This document shows, piece by piece, positions 17,601 to 25,737 of a DNA stretch of 64,000 nucleotides. Source of the DNA: Catellatospora vulcania (GTDB lineage: Bacteria; Actinomycetota; Actinomycetes; Mycobacteriales; Micromonosporaceae); contig NZ_ML769301.1 in NCBI RefSeq assembly GCF_009720385.1, positions 832,911 to 896,910 on the forward strand, written 5' to 3'. The first letter of the stretch is position 1, and every line of letters begins with the position of its first letter. Below the pieces are notes generated by a model, which had not been told where the DNA came from, ran no database searches, and saw nothing but the letters and a program-made list of their open reading frames with translations. The translations under genes and the position numbers were made by a program.

Positions 17601-17636
17601 TCGTGGACGGCGCGTCCCCTGGTGCGCCGTCCACGA
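17601..17636. terminator. Hairpin between precursor peptide and second P450
   Basis: Perfect 13-base stem TCGTGGACGGCGC / GCGCCGTCCACGA with a 10-base loop, starting eight bases after the peptide stop and 21 bases before the next gene. A partial terminator or mRNA-stabilising hairpin directly behind a precursor gene is common in RiPP operons and would keep peptide levels above enzyme levels. Confidence 0.8.
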
Positions 17637-17657
17637 CCGCACCGTGAGGAAGGCACG

Positions 17658-18872
17658 ATGCCGCCGGAGGAGTCCGGGCTGGTCGACCAGCTACACCGCC
17701 GCCACGCCGCCGAGGGTGACGTCTTCGACGTCGACGCCACAACCGTCGCCATCCTCGACCCCGACCTCGCCACCGCCGTCAACCGCGCCAACTTCGCCGA
17801 CCAGGATGTGGGCGATCCGCTCGGTGATCTGCTGGCGGGGCGAAGCGGCCCGGCGCCCTGGTCGCGCATCCGCGCGGCCTGGCAGCCGGTGCTGCGGCGG
17901 CTGTGCGGCCCGGACGAGGTCGCCGCCCTCTACCGGCGCATGGCCGATCTTGCCCGCGCGCGGTCCGGCCACGACGTCGACCTGGTCGACTTCGCCCATG
18001 AGGTCTGCACCTTCGCGCTGCTGCCCACCGTCGTGGGCGGCCTCGGCCAACGCGCGCACAAACGCTTGCGACGTGACGTCCGTATCGGCTTCACCCAGCT
18101 GTCCGCGCCGCCGACCTCGCCCGGCCGCGCGGCCCGGGCGCGAACGGCCTGGGCCGAGGTCGCCGCGGGTGTGACCGTCCGCGCCGAGCTCCGCGAACGG
18201 GCAAGCGGCCGCCGTCCCCGGCGTCCGGACCTGGCCGACCCGCTGGTCGACCTGCTGCCCGTGCTCGGCTACGGTCGCGCGGTCGACGCCGTGACAGCGC
18301 TGCTGACCGCGATCGCGGGGCCGCCGGGTGCGGTGGCCGCTTGCCTGTGCCTTGCGTTGCGGCAGAACCCGGACTGGGCCGAGCGCATCGCGGCGGAGCT
18401 CGCGGAGCTCGAGCCAGGCGCGCTGCACCAGCCCACCACCGCGCCGTTGACGTCGCGCTTCGTCAAGGAGACTCTGCGGATGTGGAGCCCGCCGCTGCTT
18501 TTACTTCGCCAGGTCCGCACCCCCGTGTCGGTCGGTGAGCTGTCACTCGCGGTGGGGCAGCGGTACCTGGTCAGCCCGTACCTGATGCACCACGACGCGC
18601 GGCGTTGGGAGCGACCCGACGAGTTCGACCCAGACCGCTGGCTGCCGGGGTCAGGCGGTCGGCCGTCGACGGGTGGCGCCTACGTCCCTTTCGGACTCGC
18701 GCCGAAGTCGTGCGTCGGGGCCGGGCTCGGCCTCATCCAGCTGCTGGCGTTCTGTCGCCTGGTCACCACCGAGCTGTGCATCGAGCCGACTCCGGGCCCG
18801 GTGCCGTTCGTCGCGTTGCGCGCAGTCGCCGTACCTGCCCATCTACGCGGCACGGTCACGCCAAGGCGTTGA
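17658..18872 (+). CDS. Second atypical cytochrome P450 of the peptide locus
   Basis: 404-residue P450 with ETLR (Glu271, Arg274), DEFDPDRW and a heme loop FGLAPKSCVG with Cys352. The usual FGxG glycine is Ala. The I-helix reads TAIAGPPGAVAA and lacks both the acid and the threonine of AGxDTT, so normal O2-protonation chemistry is probably altered. The ATG has AGGAAGG upstream. It is co-directional with the first P450 and the peptide gene and separated from the peptide by a hairpin. It is clearly diverged from the first P450, suggesting two different oxidations on one substrate. Confidence 0.88.
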   Translation: MPPEESGLVDQLHRRHAAEGDVFDVDATTVAILDPDLATAVNRANFADQDVGDPLGDLLAGRSGPAPWSRIRAAWQPVLRRLCGPDEVAALYRRMADLARARSGHDVDLVDFAHEVCTFALLPTVVGGLGQRAHKRLRRDVRIGFTQLSAPPTSPGRAARARTAWAEVAAGVTVRAELRERASGRRPRRPDLADPLVDLLPVLGYGRAVDAVTALLTAIAGPPGAVAACLCLALRQNPDWAERIAAELAELEPGALHQPTTAPLTSRFVKETLRMWSPPLLLLRQVRTPVSVGELSLAVGQRYLVSPYLMHHDARRWERPDEFDPDRWLPGSGGRPSTGGAYVPFGLAPKSCVGAGLGLIQLLAFCRLVTTELCIEPTPGPVPFVALRAVAVPAHLRGTVTPRR

Positions 18873-19189
18873 CGGCGGGCAGACATGTGCGGCCGTAGGT
18901 GCTTCAGAGGTCGTGCCGGGCTGCTGGCAGCTGGGGCGGCCGCTTGCCGGTGGCCGCGTCGGCTTGCGCCACTGGGTCCGCTGCCCACAGAGCGGGCGCA
19001 CGAGGCCGAGTGCTGCGCTGCCGACCAGGACGTTCGGCCGCCGGGTGGCCGTCCGGTCAGCCCGGACGCCTCCTCCTGGCCGCGGTCGCCTCCCGGCGAA
19101 GTCGAGCTGTCGCGGCTGGTGGATGAGTCAGCCCCGTGCCCTTTGCCGCTCCATTGCACAGTGCCGTCCATCAATGCGAGCATGGCCTC
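18873..19189. other. 317-base spacer without a gene
   Basis: GC-rich sequence after the second P450. No open frame here has a plausible start together with coding-like composition on either strand. No clear terminator hairpin was seen. If the next gene starts at the upstream GTG (19136) the spacer is shorter. Confidence 0.45.
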
Positions 19190-19708
19190 GTGCTCTTTCT
19201 GCGACGCCAAGGTTGGTGGCTCCTGCCTGAGCTGGTCGCGGTCGGGATTCTCGCCGGTCTGCTCGCCGCGCAGCCCAACCCCCTGCCGGACCAACTGGCC
19301 GCCCGGGCGCAAACGGCGCTGGAACAGCTCTCACCGGCCGAGCTGGAGCTCTACGAGCCCAGCGGGCACGCTGTGGACCACGGGGGCAAGGTCCTGTGCG
19401 CCGCCGAGCCGTTCGGAACGGAACCGTCGACCGCCGACCGTATCGAGGACGTCGAGCGCATCTATGCCGTCTACTTCTGCGCGGTGGTCAAGCCCGGCAC
19501 CCCGTGGGACTATGCGAGCCGCAGCTCGGGTCCAGCGGTCATCACACTGACCGATCCACCGGCGGTCCAGACGGCGAAGTCCGGCGTGGATCCGGATCGC
19601 GTGTGGGCGATGATCCCCGACGAACTGGAGCAGAAGGCAGCCGCCAGATTCGTCGAATGGGGCCGGTTGGCCGGCCTGCGTACGCGCTACGAACAGGCGG
19701 CCGCGTAG
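19190..19708 (+). CDS. Membrane-anchored or secreted protein of unknown function
   Basis: 172 residues from GTG 19190 (190 if GTG 19136 is used). A single hydrophobic segment, LPELVAVGILAGLLAAQP, near the N-terminus is preceded by RRQGWW, consistent with an inside-to-outside anchor or a signal peptide. The rest is soluble, acidic and mixed alpha/beta with two cysteines (VLCAAEP, YFCAVV). No family recognised. It lies downstream of the P450/peptide locus on the same strand after a long gap, so membership is uncertain. Confidence 0.55.
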   Translation: MLFLRRQGWWLLPELVAVGILAGLLAAQPNPLPDQLAARAQTALEQLSPAELELYEPSGHAVDHGGKVLCAAEPFGTEPSTADRIEDVERIYAVYFCAVVKPGTPWDYASRSSGPAVITLTDPPAVQTAKSGVDPDRVWAMIPDELEQKAAARFVEWGRLAGLRTRYEQAAA

Positions 19709-19744
19709 TCGCTGGACTCTGGAAATCGATGCGCGGCATTGTCA

Positions 19745-19758
19745 TGGGAGCGATGTCA
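19745..19758. promoter_or_regulatory. CebR-like operator half-perfect site
   Basis: TGGGAGCGATGTCA matches 11 of 14 positions of the TGGGAGCGCTCCCA palindrome bound by cellulose regulator CebR/CelR in actinomycetes; the left half is perfect. It lies about 185 bases upstream of the cellulose-type LPMO start. This is a consensus match only, not evidence of binding. Confidence 0.35.
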
Positions 19759-19942
19759 TGTCAAGCTGCGGGTGTCTGATTCTTCAGACCGGTCGGGAGC
19801 CGAGCAACGGGCGCACATAGGTCGATTTCGTGTGCGCCGAGGTGCATGGCATGCGTCGGCAACTCCCTGCAGGCCGATGTTCCTGTGCGCCTTGTTCTTC
19901 GGCAGGCGTCGGCCTCTCCGTCAAAGAGGAAAGGACGACAGG

Positions 19943-21091
19943 GTGAATCGCAGACGCCAGCTCCTGGCAAGCTTGGCCGCAGTGGTGTTCACGGCGAGCG
20001 TCGGCTTCGCAGTGATCAATACTTCTCCGGCGCAGGCCCACGGCGTAACGATGTTCCCAGGCAGCCGCACCTGGCTGTGCTATCAGGATGCGCTTCGGCC
20101 CAACGGGTCGATCGCCGCCTACAACCCGGCATGTGCTGCCGCGATCGAGGGAAGCAAGACCGCATCCGATCCGAGCGGCACCACACCGTTGTACAACTGG
20201 TTCGCGGTGCTGCGCTCCGATGCCGGGGGCCGCACAGTCGGCTTCATCCCGGACGGGCAGCTGTGCAGCGGCGGGTCCGGCGGGCCGTACAACTTCACCG
20301 CCTACAACGCGACTCGCACGGACTGGCCGTTGACCCACCTCACCTCCGGGGCCAATATTCAGTTCCGGCACAGTAACTGGGCACACCACCCGGGCACGTT
20401 CCACCTGGCCATCACCCGTCAGGGCTGGAATCCCAGTTCGCCGCTGGCCTGGAGTGACCTTCAGGAGTTCTCGAGCGTCACCAACCCGCCGTCCAACGGC
20501 GGACCCGGTGCGCTGAACTACTACTACTGGAACGCCCAGTTGCCGACCGGCCGCAGCGGCCGGGCGGTCCTGTACATCCGGTGGGTGCGTTCGGACAGCA
20601 ACGAGAACTTCTTCAGCTGCTCCGACATCACCTTCGACGGGGGCAACGGCCAGGTGACCGGCGTCGGTCCCGACCAGACGCAGCCACCGCCGAGCTCGCC
20701 GCCTCCGTCGAACCCACCGCCGAGTTCGCCGCCTCCGTCGAGCCCGCCTCCCTCGAGCCCGCCGCCGTCGTCCCCTCCGCCCGGCGGAGCGTGTTCGGCG
20801 ACGTACTCGCAGGTCGGCCAATGGAACAACGGATTCCAAGGCGCGATCACGGTGCGAAACAACAGTTCCAGCACCACCGTCAACGGCTGGACCGTCAGAG
20901 CGACATACGCCAATGGGCAAACGGTCACGCAGTCGTGGGACAGCACCTATAGCCAGAGCGGCAGCGTGGTGACGTTCCGCAACGCCTCCCACAACGCGAC
21001 CATCGCTCCCAGCGGTACAAGATCGCTCGGCTTCCTCGGGAACTGGTCGGGAAGCAACTCCCCGCCAAGTCTCACGTGCTCCAGTCCGTAA
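19943..21091 (+). CDS. Secreted AA10 lytic polysaccharide monooxygenase with CBM2
   Basis: 382 residues. The signal peptide (residues 1-32) ends in PAQA, so mature His1 is His33 (HGVTMFPGSRTW). The second histidine-brace ligand is expected at His149 in NWAHHPGTF. The long ENFFSCSDITFDGGNGQVTG ending of the catalytic domain is close to the C1-oxidising cellulose LPMOs of Streptomyces (ScLPMO10C type). A Pro/Ser linker of PPPSS repeats (about residues 247-283) joins a C-terminal CBM2 (CSATYSQVGQWNNGFQGAI to the end). It acts outside the cell on crystalline cellulose. GTG start with AAGAGGAAAGGA upstream. Confidence 0.93.
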   Translation: MNRRRQLLASLAAVVFTASVGFAVINTSPAQAHGVTMFPGSRTWLCYQDALRPNGSIAAYNPACAAAIEGSKTASDPSGTTPLYNWFAVLRSDAGGRTVGFIPDGQLCSGGSGGPYNFTAYNATRTDWPLTHLTSGANIQFRHSNWAHHPGTFHLAITRQGWNPSSPLAWSDLQEFSSVTNPPSNGGPGALNYYYWNAQLPTGRSGRAVLYIRWVRSDSNENFFSCSDITFDGGNGQVTGVGPDQTQPPPSSPPPSNPPPSSPPPSSPPPSSPPPSSPPPGGACSATYSQVGQWNNGFQGAITVRNNSSSTTVNGWTVRATYANGQTVTQSWDSTYSQSGSVVTFRNASHNATIAPSGTRSLGFLGNWSGSNSPPSLTCSSP

Positions 21092-21107
21092 CCACCAGTG
21101 GTAGGAC

Positions 21108-21140
21108 GGCGGGTGCCCCTTGATCAGAGGGGCACCCGCC
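21108..21140 (+). terminator. Terminator after the LPMO gene
   Basis: Perfect 12-base stem GGCGGGTGCCCC / GGGGCACCCGCC with a nine-base loop, 17 bases after the LPMO stop. Confidence 0.85.
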
Positions 21141-21339
21141 CTTCATGTGGAGCTGACCGAGATGGTGCGCGCGCCGAGTCTGCTTCTCGATCTGGGCCGG
21201 CGCCGGTACGGGCGTCGTGGTGCAAGACGTCGAGCGCGAGCTGGGCGATCGGGTTCCCGGGATCGTCAGACCGGTGAACAGGCGCCGGCCCGGAGTAACC
21301 GGCCCACATCGTCCGGGAAGTGACGGTGATGGAGTCAGG

Positions 21340-22437
21340 TCAGCCCAACGTCAGCCAGGTGATGCCCAGCTTCTGCAGCCGGGTGTGCTCGGCGGCCGAC
21401 AGAGCCGTCCGCCCGGTGGCGCGGCGCAGTAACGCGGCACGGTCCACGCCCGGTTCCCGGGCCGCCCGCGGCGCGGACAGCCCGAACAGCAGGCCTTCGA
21501 CGACCCCGGCGGCCTGCGGGGTGAGCCACGGCGCGACGCCGAGGGCGTCGGCCAGGTCCAGCCCGTGTACGGCCAGCTCGACCACCCGGGTGACCTGGAA
21601 GTCGGTGAGCCGCATCGGGTCGCCGTGGCGCGTGGTGACCAGCCGCGATCCCGGCGTGCCGGCGACCCGGGCCACCACCTGCGCGGCCAGCTGCTCGAAC
21701 CAGTCGATCAGCACCGCCGGGGTGCGCTGCTCGGCGAACTCCTGCGCGGTGTCCACCCGCTGCCGGTCGGCAGGCGGGCTGAACCGCTCGTCGGGGGAGT
21801 AGTAGCGCGCCGCGTCGATCGGCGGCCCCGGCGGCGCCGGTGCGTCGAGCATCTCCAGGGTGCGCGACAGCGCGATCGCGGCGTGGGCGAACTCGCCGCG
21901 CACCGTCCACGGCGGACAGCACGTGGGCCGGTCCAGGTCCGCGACCGGGGCCGCCCGCAGTGCCGCGACCAGCGCGGCCGACTCGGCGGCGACCGCCGCG
22001 CCGACGACGGCCGCGTCCGGGACCAGTGACGCCACCCGGAACCGTTCGGCGACCGCGACCGTGCCGTCGTCGACGGTGAAGTCCGGCTGCCCCAGGTAGC
22101 CGCGCATCTCGGCCGAGTGCCAGAAGCCTTCGTGCCCGGCACGCCACTCGGCGACCGAGTGGTGGCCCTCGCCCTCGTCGATCGCGTGCGCGAGGTCGAT
22201 CTCCCCCAGCGGCACCTGCCGCACCTCGGTGACCTCCAGAATCGCGACCGGCTGCCCGTCGGAGTCGATCAGCGTCGAGCGCTGTCCGGGCACCGGCAGC
22301 GGCTCGGCGTCGAACTCGTACCCGAGCAGCAGCCCCGTCGAGGACGTCTTGCGCCCGTCCAGCACGGCGGCCACCAGCTTGTCCCGCAGCGGCCCCGGAA
22401 ATCCCAGCTCGTAATCACTCAGCGCGTCATAGACCAC
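21340..22437 (-). CDS. ASCH domain fused to mycothiol-dependent maleylpyruvate-isomerase-like domain
   Basis: 365 residues with two modules. Residues 1-130 form an ASCH fold (RDKLVAAVLDGRKTSSTGLLL, SDGQPVAILEVTEVRQV, HHSVAEWRAGHEGFW), an RNA-binding-like pocket. Residues 140-365 resemble the DinB/MDMPI helical bundle (CCPPWTVRGEFAHAAIALSR, ELAVHGLDLADALG) used by mycothiol-dependent enzymes. The combination suggests a detoxification or nucleotide-modification role but no reaction can be assigned. It sits 35 bases downstream of the MFS transporter gene on the same strand and may be co-transcribed. Confidence 0.8.
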   Translation of the reverse strand: MVYDALSDYELGFPGPLRDKLVAAVLDGRKTSSTGLLLGYEFDAEPLPVPGQRSTLIDSDGQPVAILEVTEVRQVPLGEIDLAHAIDEGEGHHSVAEWRAGHEGFWHSAEMRGYLGQPDFTVDDGTVAVAERFRVASLVPDAAVVGAAVAAESAALVAALRAAPVADLDRPTCCPPWTVRGEFAHAAIALSRTLEMLDAPAPPGPPIDAARYYSPDERFSPPADRQRVDTAQEFAEQRTPAVLIDWFEQLAAQVVARVAGTPGSRLVTTRHGDPMRLTDFQVTRVVELAVHGLDLADALGVAPWLTPQAAGVVEGLLFGLSAPRAAREPGVDRAALLRRATGRTALSAAEHTRLQKLGITWLTLG

Positions 22438-22472
22438 GCCGCCAGCCTAGTTTCACCGCCGAACCGGTCGGG

Positions 22473-23624
22473 TCAGCCGGGTTCTGCCGGGGTCAGCGGT
22501 GCGGCGAACAGGGCCAGCGCGCCCGCGACGGCGAACGCGGCACCGTAGCCGACCGGGGCGATGAGCAGGCCGAGCGCGGCGGGGGTGAGGGCCGCGCCGA
22601 TGTTCTGCACCGTGTTCTGGGCGCCCAGGGCCCGACCCGCCCACACCGGCCCGGCGTGTTCGGCCACCGCGGTGTAGGACAGGCCGTTGCCGCTCATCGA
22701 CACCGCGACCGCCAGCACCAGCAGCGGAGCGGTCAGCGCCGACCCGGCCTGCGTCGCCGCGGCGACCAGCAGCACCACGGCCGCGTTGACCACGGCCAGC
22801 TGCCGCATCGGCCGCAACCGGCTGTCCACCGCGTCCGACCACCGCCCACACACCAGCCGTCCCGCACCCCCGAGCAGGTACGCGACAGCGGCCGCCTGCC
22901 CGGCCGCGACCTCCGACCAGCCCCGCTCGCCCACCAGATAGGCGACCGCGAAGACACTGGTCGTGAACTGCGGGACGACCAGCAGCAGGCTCGCCCCGTG
23001 GATGCGCCACAGGTTCGCCGTCCGGTACGGCGAGACCGCCGCGACCACCGCCGCCCGCTCCGGCCGGGGCGGATCGACCACGAGCACGCCGACCGCTACC
23101 GCCGCCACCAGGCATACCGCCGCACAGCCGAGCAGCACCCCGCGTACGCCGTGGGCCTGCGCGACCAGTGGCGTGCCGAGCCCGGCCAGCGCGCCGGAGA
23201 CGGGCAGCGCGGTCTGGCGCAGTCCCATCGCGAACCCGCGGCGCTCCGGCGGGAACCAGCCGAGCACCACCCGGCCGCTGGCCGCGTTGCCGGACGCGCA
23301 CGCGGCCCCGGCCAGGGTCAGCGCCACGCCGAGCGTCGCCAGGCCGGTGGCGTACGCCGCCGCGGCCAGCGTCGCCGCCGCGAGGACCAGCCCGACGGTC
23401 ATGGTCAGGCGCTCGCCGTAGGTGTCGGCGCACCAGCCCCAGGCGATGAGGGCCAGCACCATGCCGGCGCTCGGCGCGCCCAGTAGCAGTCCCACGTCGG
23501 CGAGCCCGAATCCCTGCGCGCGCAACGCCGGCACCAGCAGGATCAGCGCGCCGGTCGGCAGGTAGCAGGCGCCCTGGGCGAGCATGCCCAGTCCGAGCAT
23601 GACCCAGCGGTTCGGCTGCCCCAT
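22473..23624 (-). CDS. MFS transporter
   Basis: 383-residue major-facilitator protein with about 12 hydrophobic segments. Typical cues are the loop 2-3 motif GWCADTYGERLTMTVG and the second-half copy GRLVCGRWSDAVDSRLRP. It starts with ATG (MGQPNRWVMLGLGM). Substrate not predictable. Divergent from padR with a short shared promoter region. Confidence 0.88.
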   Translation of the reverse strand: MGQPNRWVMLGLGMLAQGACYLPTGALILLVPALRAQGFGLADVGLLLGAPSAGMVLALIAWGWCADTYGERLTMTVGLVLAAATLAAAAYATGLATLGVALTLAGAACASGNAASGRVVLGWFPPERRGFAMGLRQTALPVSGALAGLGTPLVAQAHGVRGVLLGCAAVCLVAAVAVGVLVVDPPRPERAAVVAAVSPYRTANLWRIHGASLLLVVPQFTTSVFAVAYLVGERGWSEVAAGQAAAVAYLLGGAGRLVCGRWSDAVDSRLRPMRQLAVVNAAVVLLVAAATQAGSALTAPLLVLAVAVSMSGNGLSYTAVAEHAGPVWAGRALGAQNTVQNIGAALTPAALGLLIAPVGYGAAFAVAGALALFAAPLTPAEPG

Positions 23625-23689
23625 CAGGTGACGGTAAGCGCACGGCCGCCGGCCCCGATACGTGATGTTGGTCGCCCGTTGACCGTTTT

Positions 23690-23721
23690 ACTACGCCGTG
23701 CGATGCTACGCAGAACGTAGT
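23690..23721. promoter_or_regulatory. Candidate PadR operator
   Basis: ACTACG at 23690-23695 and CGTAGT at 23716-23721 are complementary, and an inner CTACG-N5-CGTAG dyad lies at 23706-23720, directly in front of padR. PadR proteins commonly bind such dyads at their own promoter. The mfs gene diverges from the same region. Confidence 0.5.
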
Positions 23722-23733
23722 AGAGGAGCGTTC

Positions 23734-24048
23734 ATGGCCGGTCTCGCCGACCTCGGCAGGTTCTCCGAACCCGCGCTGCACATCCTGATCAGCCTCGCCC
23801 CCGGGCCCAAGCACGGCTACGCCATGCAGGACGACATCGCCGAGCTCACCGGATCCCGCCCCGGACCCGGCACCCTCTACGGCGCGATCCGGCGACTGGA
23901 GGAACACGGCTACATCGAGGCGCTGCCGGAAGCCGACCGCCGCAAGCCCTACCGGCTGACCGACGCCGGACGCGCCGCGCTCAACGCCGAACTGCAGCGC
24001 ATGAAGGCCCTCGCCGCCAACGGTCTGCGACGACTGGCGGTCGCCTGA
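23734..24048 (+). CDS. PadR-family transcriptional regulator
   Basis: 104 residues with the winged-helix PadR core (LHILISLAPGPKHGYAMQDDIAELTG, PGTLYGAIRRLEEHGYIE, RKPYRLTDAGRAAL). The ATG at 23734 has TAGAGGAGCG upstream. The stop overlaps the ATG of the next membrane protein, a common pairing in which PadR controls an exporter-like partner. Confidence 0.92.
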   Translation: MAGLADLGRFSEPALHILISLAPGPKHGYAMQDDIAELTGSRPGPGTLYGAIRRLEEHGYIEALPEADRRKPYRLTDAGRAALNAELQRMKALAANGLRRLAVA

Positions 24049-24920
24049 TGCGCGCGCTGCTCATCCGCGCGGTGCTCGCGCTCTACCCGCCCGCGGTCCG
24101 GGAACGCTACGGCGACGAGATCGCCGAACTGCTGCACGACAGCCCCCGGCCCGGCCGGGACCTGGCCGACACGGCCTGGTGCGCACTGCGCGACCGGCTC
24201 ACCCACCGAACGGAGACGATGACCATGGCGCAGGCCCGTGCCGCAGGCTGGACCGTGCTCAGGCTGATCGCCGTTCCGCCCGCGCTGGGGTTGCTGATGC
24301 TCGGGCTCATCTCGGCCATGATCGCGGTGGCGAACCAGGCGAGACTGTACGAGTTCGGTGACCACATGTACGCGGCAGCGACCCTGCTGGCGGTTCCGCC
24401 GGCATGGCTGCTCGGCCGGTGGCTGGTGCGGATCCGGCCGATCCCCGCCGTGGCGTTCGTCGTGCCCGTGGCGGTGGGCCTGGGCGTGGCCGCCATCGCC
24501 GCCGTGCCAGGGCTCGGCCAGGCGATGGGCGAGGTGCTGAGCGCCTCGCTGACCGCGGTCGTGTGCTGGACCGCGGGTGGCGCGCTGCTCGCGTACACGC
24601 TGCGGGTGCTGCTGCGGCGCGGGCGGCCCGCCGGCGCCTGGGTCGTCGGCCTGGCCGGCGGCCTGCTGCTGCCGGCCGCCGCCACCGCGGTGTACGTGCT
24701 GGCCGCGCTGCCCGCCGAACGCGCCCCGCGGCGTTTCGCGCCGCTGTGGTGGGCGTCCAGCATCAGCGGCTGGGACCCGGGTCTGGTGGACGACGCCTAC
24801 CGGCAGCTCGAGGACGTGATCAAGCTGCTGCCCCAGATGCTGACGCTGTGCACCGTTTTTCTGCTCGCGGTGGTGACCGTCACCGCGACCAGGCCGCGAA
24901 CCGCGGCCGAATCGGCTTGA
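24048..24920 (+). CDS. PadR-associated membrane protein
   Basis: 290 residues. The front (LYPPAVRERYGDEIAELLHD, residues 12-31) is the soluble prefix typical of permeases paired with PadR. It is followed by about six hydrophobic segments and a soluble loop near residues 225-265. Its ATG overlaps the padR stop (TGATG). Function unknown; it is probably a small membrane sensor or permease-related protein under PadR control. Confidence 0.78.
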   Translation: MRALLIRAVLALYPPAVRERYGDEIAELLHDSPRPGRDLADTAWCALRDRLTHRTETMTMAQARAAGWTVLRLIAVPPALGLLMLGLISAMIAVANQARLYEFGDHMYAAATLLAVPPAWLLGRWLVRIRPIPAVAFVVPVAVGLGVAAIAAVPGLGQAMGEVLSASLTAVVCWTAGGALLAYTLRVLLRRGRPAGAWVVGLAGGLLLPAAATAVYVLAALPAERAPRRFAPLWWASSISGWDPGLVDDAYRQLEDVIKLLPQMLTLCTVFLLAVVTVTATRPRTAAESA

Positions 24921-24969
24921 CTCTCACGTAGCGGAAGACCCGACCCTGGTTCTCGGAAAGGAGAGAACC
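24917..24969 (+). promoter_or_regulatory. MerR-type promoter/operator of the TipA-like gene
   Basis: TTGACT at 24917-24922 is followed after 19 bases by GACCCT, the long spacer expected for MerR-activated promoters. A perfect GGTTCTC-N8-GAGAACC dyad (24948-24954 and 24963-24969) abuts the start codon and includes the ribosome binding site, which could give translational or autoregulatory control. Confidence 0.5.
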
Positions 24970-25728
24970 GTGGCTTACACCGTGGGCAAGGTCGCCGAAC
25001 TCGCCGGAGTGACCGTCCGGACGCTGCACCACTACGACGAGATCGGCCTGCTGTCGCCCGGCGAGCGCTCGGCCACCGGCTACCGCCGGTACGTCGAGGC
25101 GGACCTGGAGCGGCTGCAGCAGATCCTGTACTACCGGGAGCTCGAGTTCTCGCTGGAAGAGATCGCGGCCATCCTCGACGATCCGCAGTCCGACGCGACG
25201 GCGCACCTGCGCCGCCAGCACGAGCTGCTGACCGGGCGCATCAAGCGGATGCAGGAGATGGTCACCGCGATCGAGTTCGCGATGGAGGCGAAGAAAGTGG
25301 GCATCAACCTGACCCCCGAGGAACGCTTCGAGGTGTTCGGCGACTTCAACCCCGACGACCACACCGAGGAGGCGGAGCAGCGCTGGGGCGGCACGGACGC
25401 CTACAAGGAGTCCAGCCGCCGCACCGCCCGCTACACCAAGGACGACTGGCTGCGTAACAAGCAGGAGAACGAAGACTGGGGCCGCCGCTTCACCGCGCTG
25501 ATGGACTCCGGCGCCCCCGCCGACAGCCCCGAGGCCATGGAACTGGCCGAAGAACACCGCCAGCTGATCAGCCGCTGGTTCTACGAGTGCAGCTACGAGA
25601 TCCAGACCGGCCTGGCCGACATGTACCTCGCCGACGAGCGCTTCACCGCCACCTACGAAGCCATCAAACCCGGCATGACCCAATACCTCCACGACGCCAT
25701 CCACGCCAACGCCGTCACCCGCTCCTGA
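24970..25728 (+). CDS. TipA-type MerR regulator with TipAS antibiotic-sensing domain
   Basis: 252 residues. N-terminal MerR winged helix (VGKVAELAGVTVRTLHHYDE, residues 5-24), coiled-coil linker, then a TipAS globin-like domain (about 130-252) with WFYECSYEIQTGLADMYLADERF. The cysteine here corresponds to the one that reacts with thiopeptides in TipAL. It is predicted to activate its own promoter upon binding cyclic thiopeptide-like or other multidrug ligands. GTG start, GGAAAGGAGAG upstream. Confidence 0.9.
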   Translation: MAYTVGKVAELAGVTVRTLHHYDEIGLLSPGERSATGYRRYVEADLERLQQILYYRELEFSLEEIAAILDDPQSDATAHLRRQHELLTGRIKRMQEMVTAIEFAMEAKKVGINLTPEERFEVFGDFNPDDHTEEAEQRWGGTDAYKESSRRTARYTKDDWLRNKQENEDWGRRFTALMDSGAPADSPEAMELAEEHRQLISRWFYECSYEIQTGLADMYLADERFTATYEAIKPGMTQYLHDAIHANAVTRS

Positions 25729-25737
25729 CCCGACCAC

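Noticed and set aside
20685-20780. Tandem repeats of about 12-15 bases
   Set aside because: They encode the Pro/Ser linker of the LPMO (PPPSS repeats) and are not a CRISPR array or satellite.
22453-23907. A 484-codon minus-strand frame overlapping the MFS gene
   Set aside because: Wrong frame: the product is Gly/Arg-rich, while the MFS frame gives 12 membrane segments.
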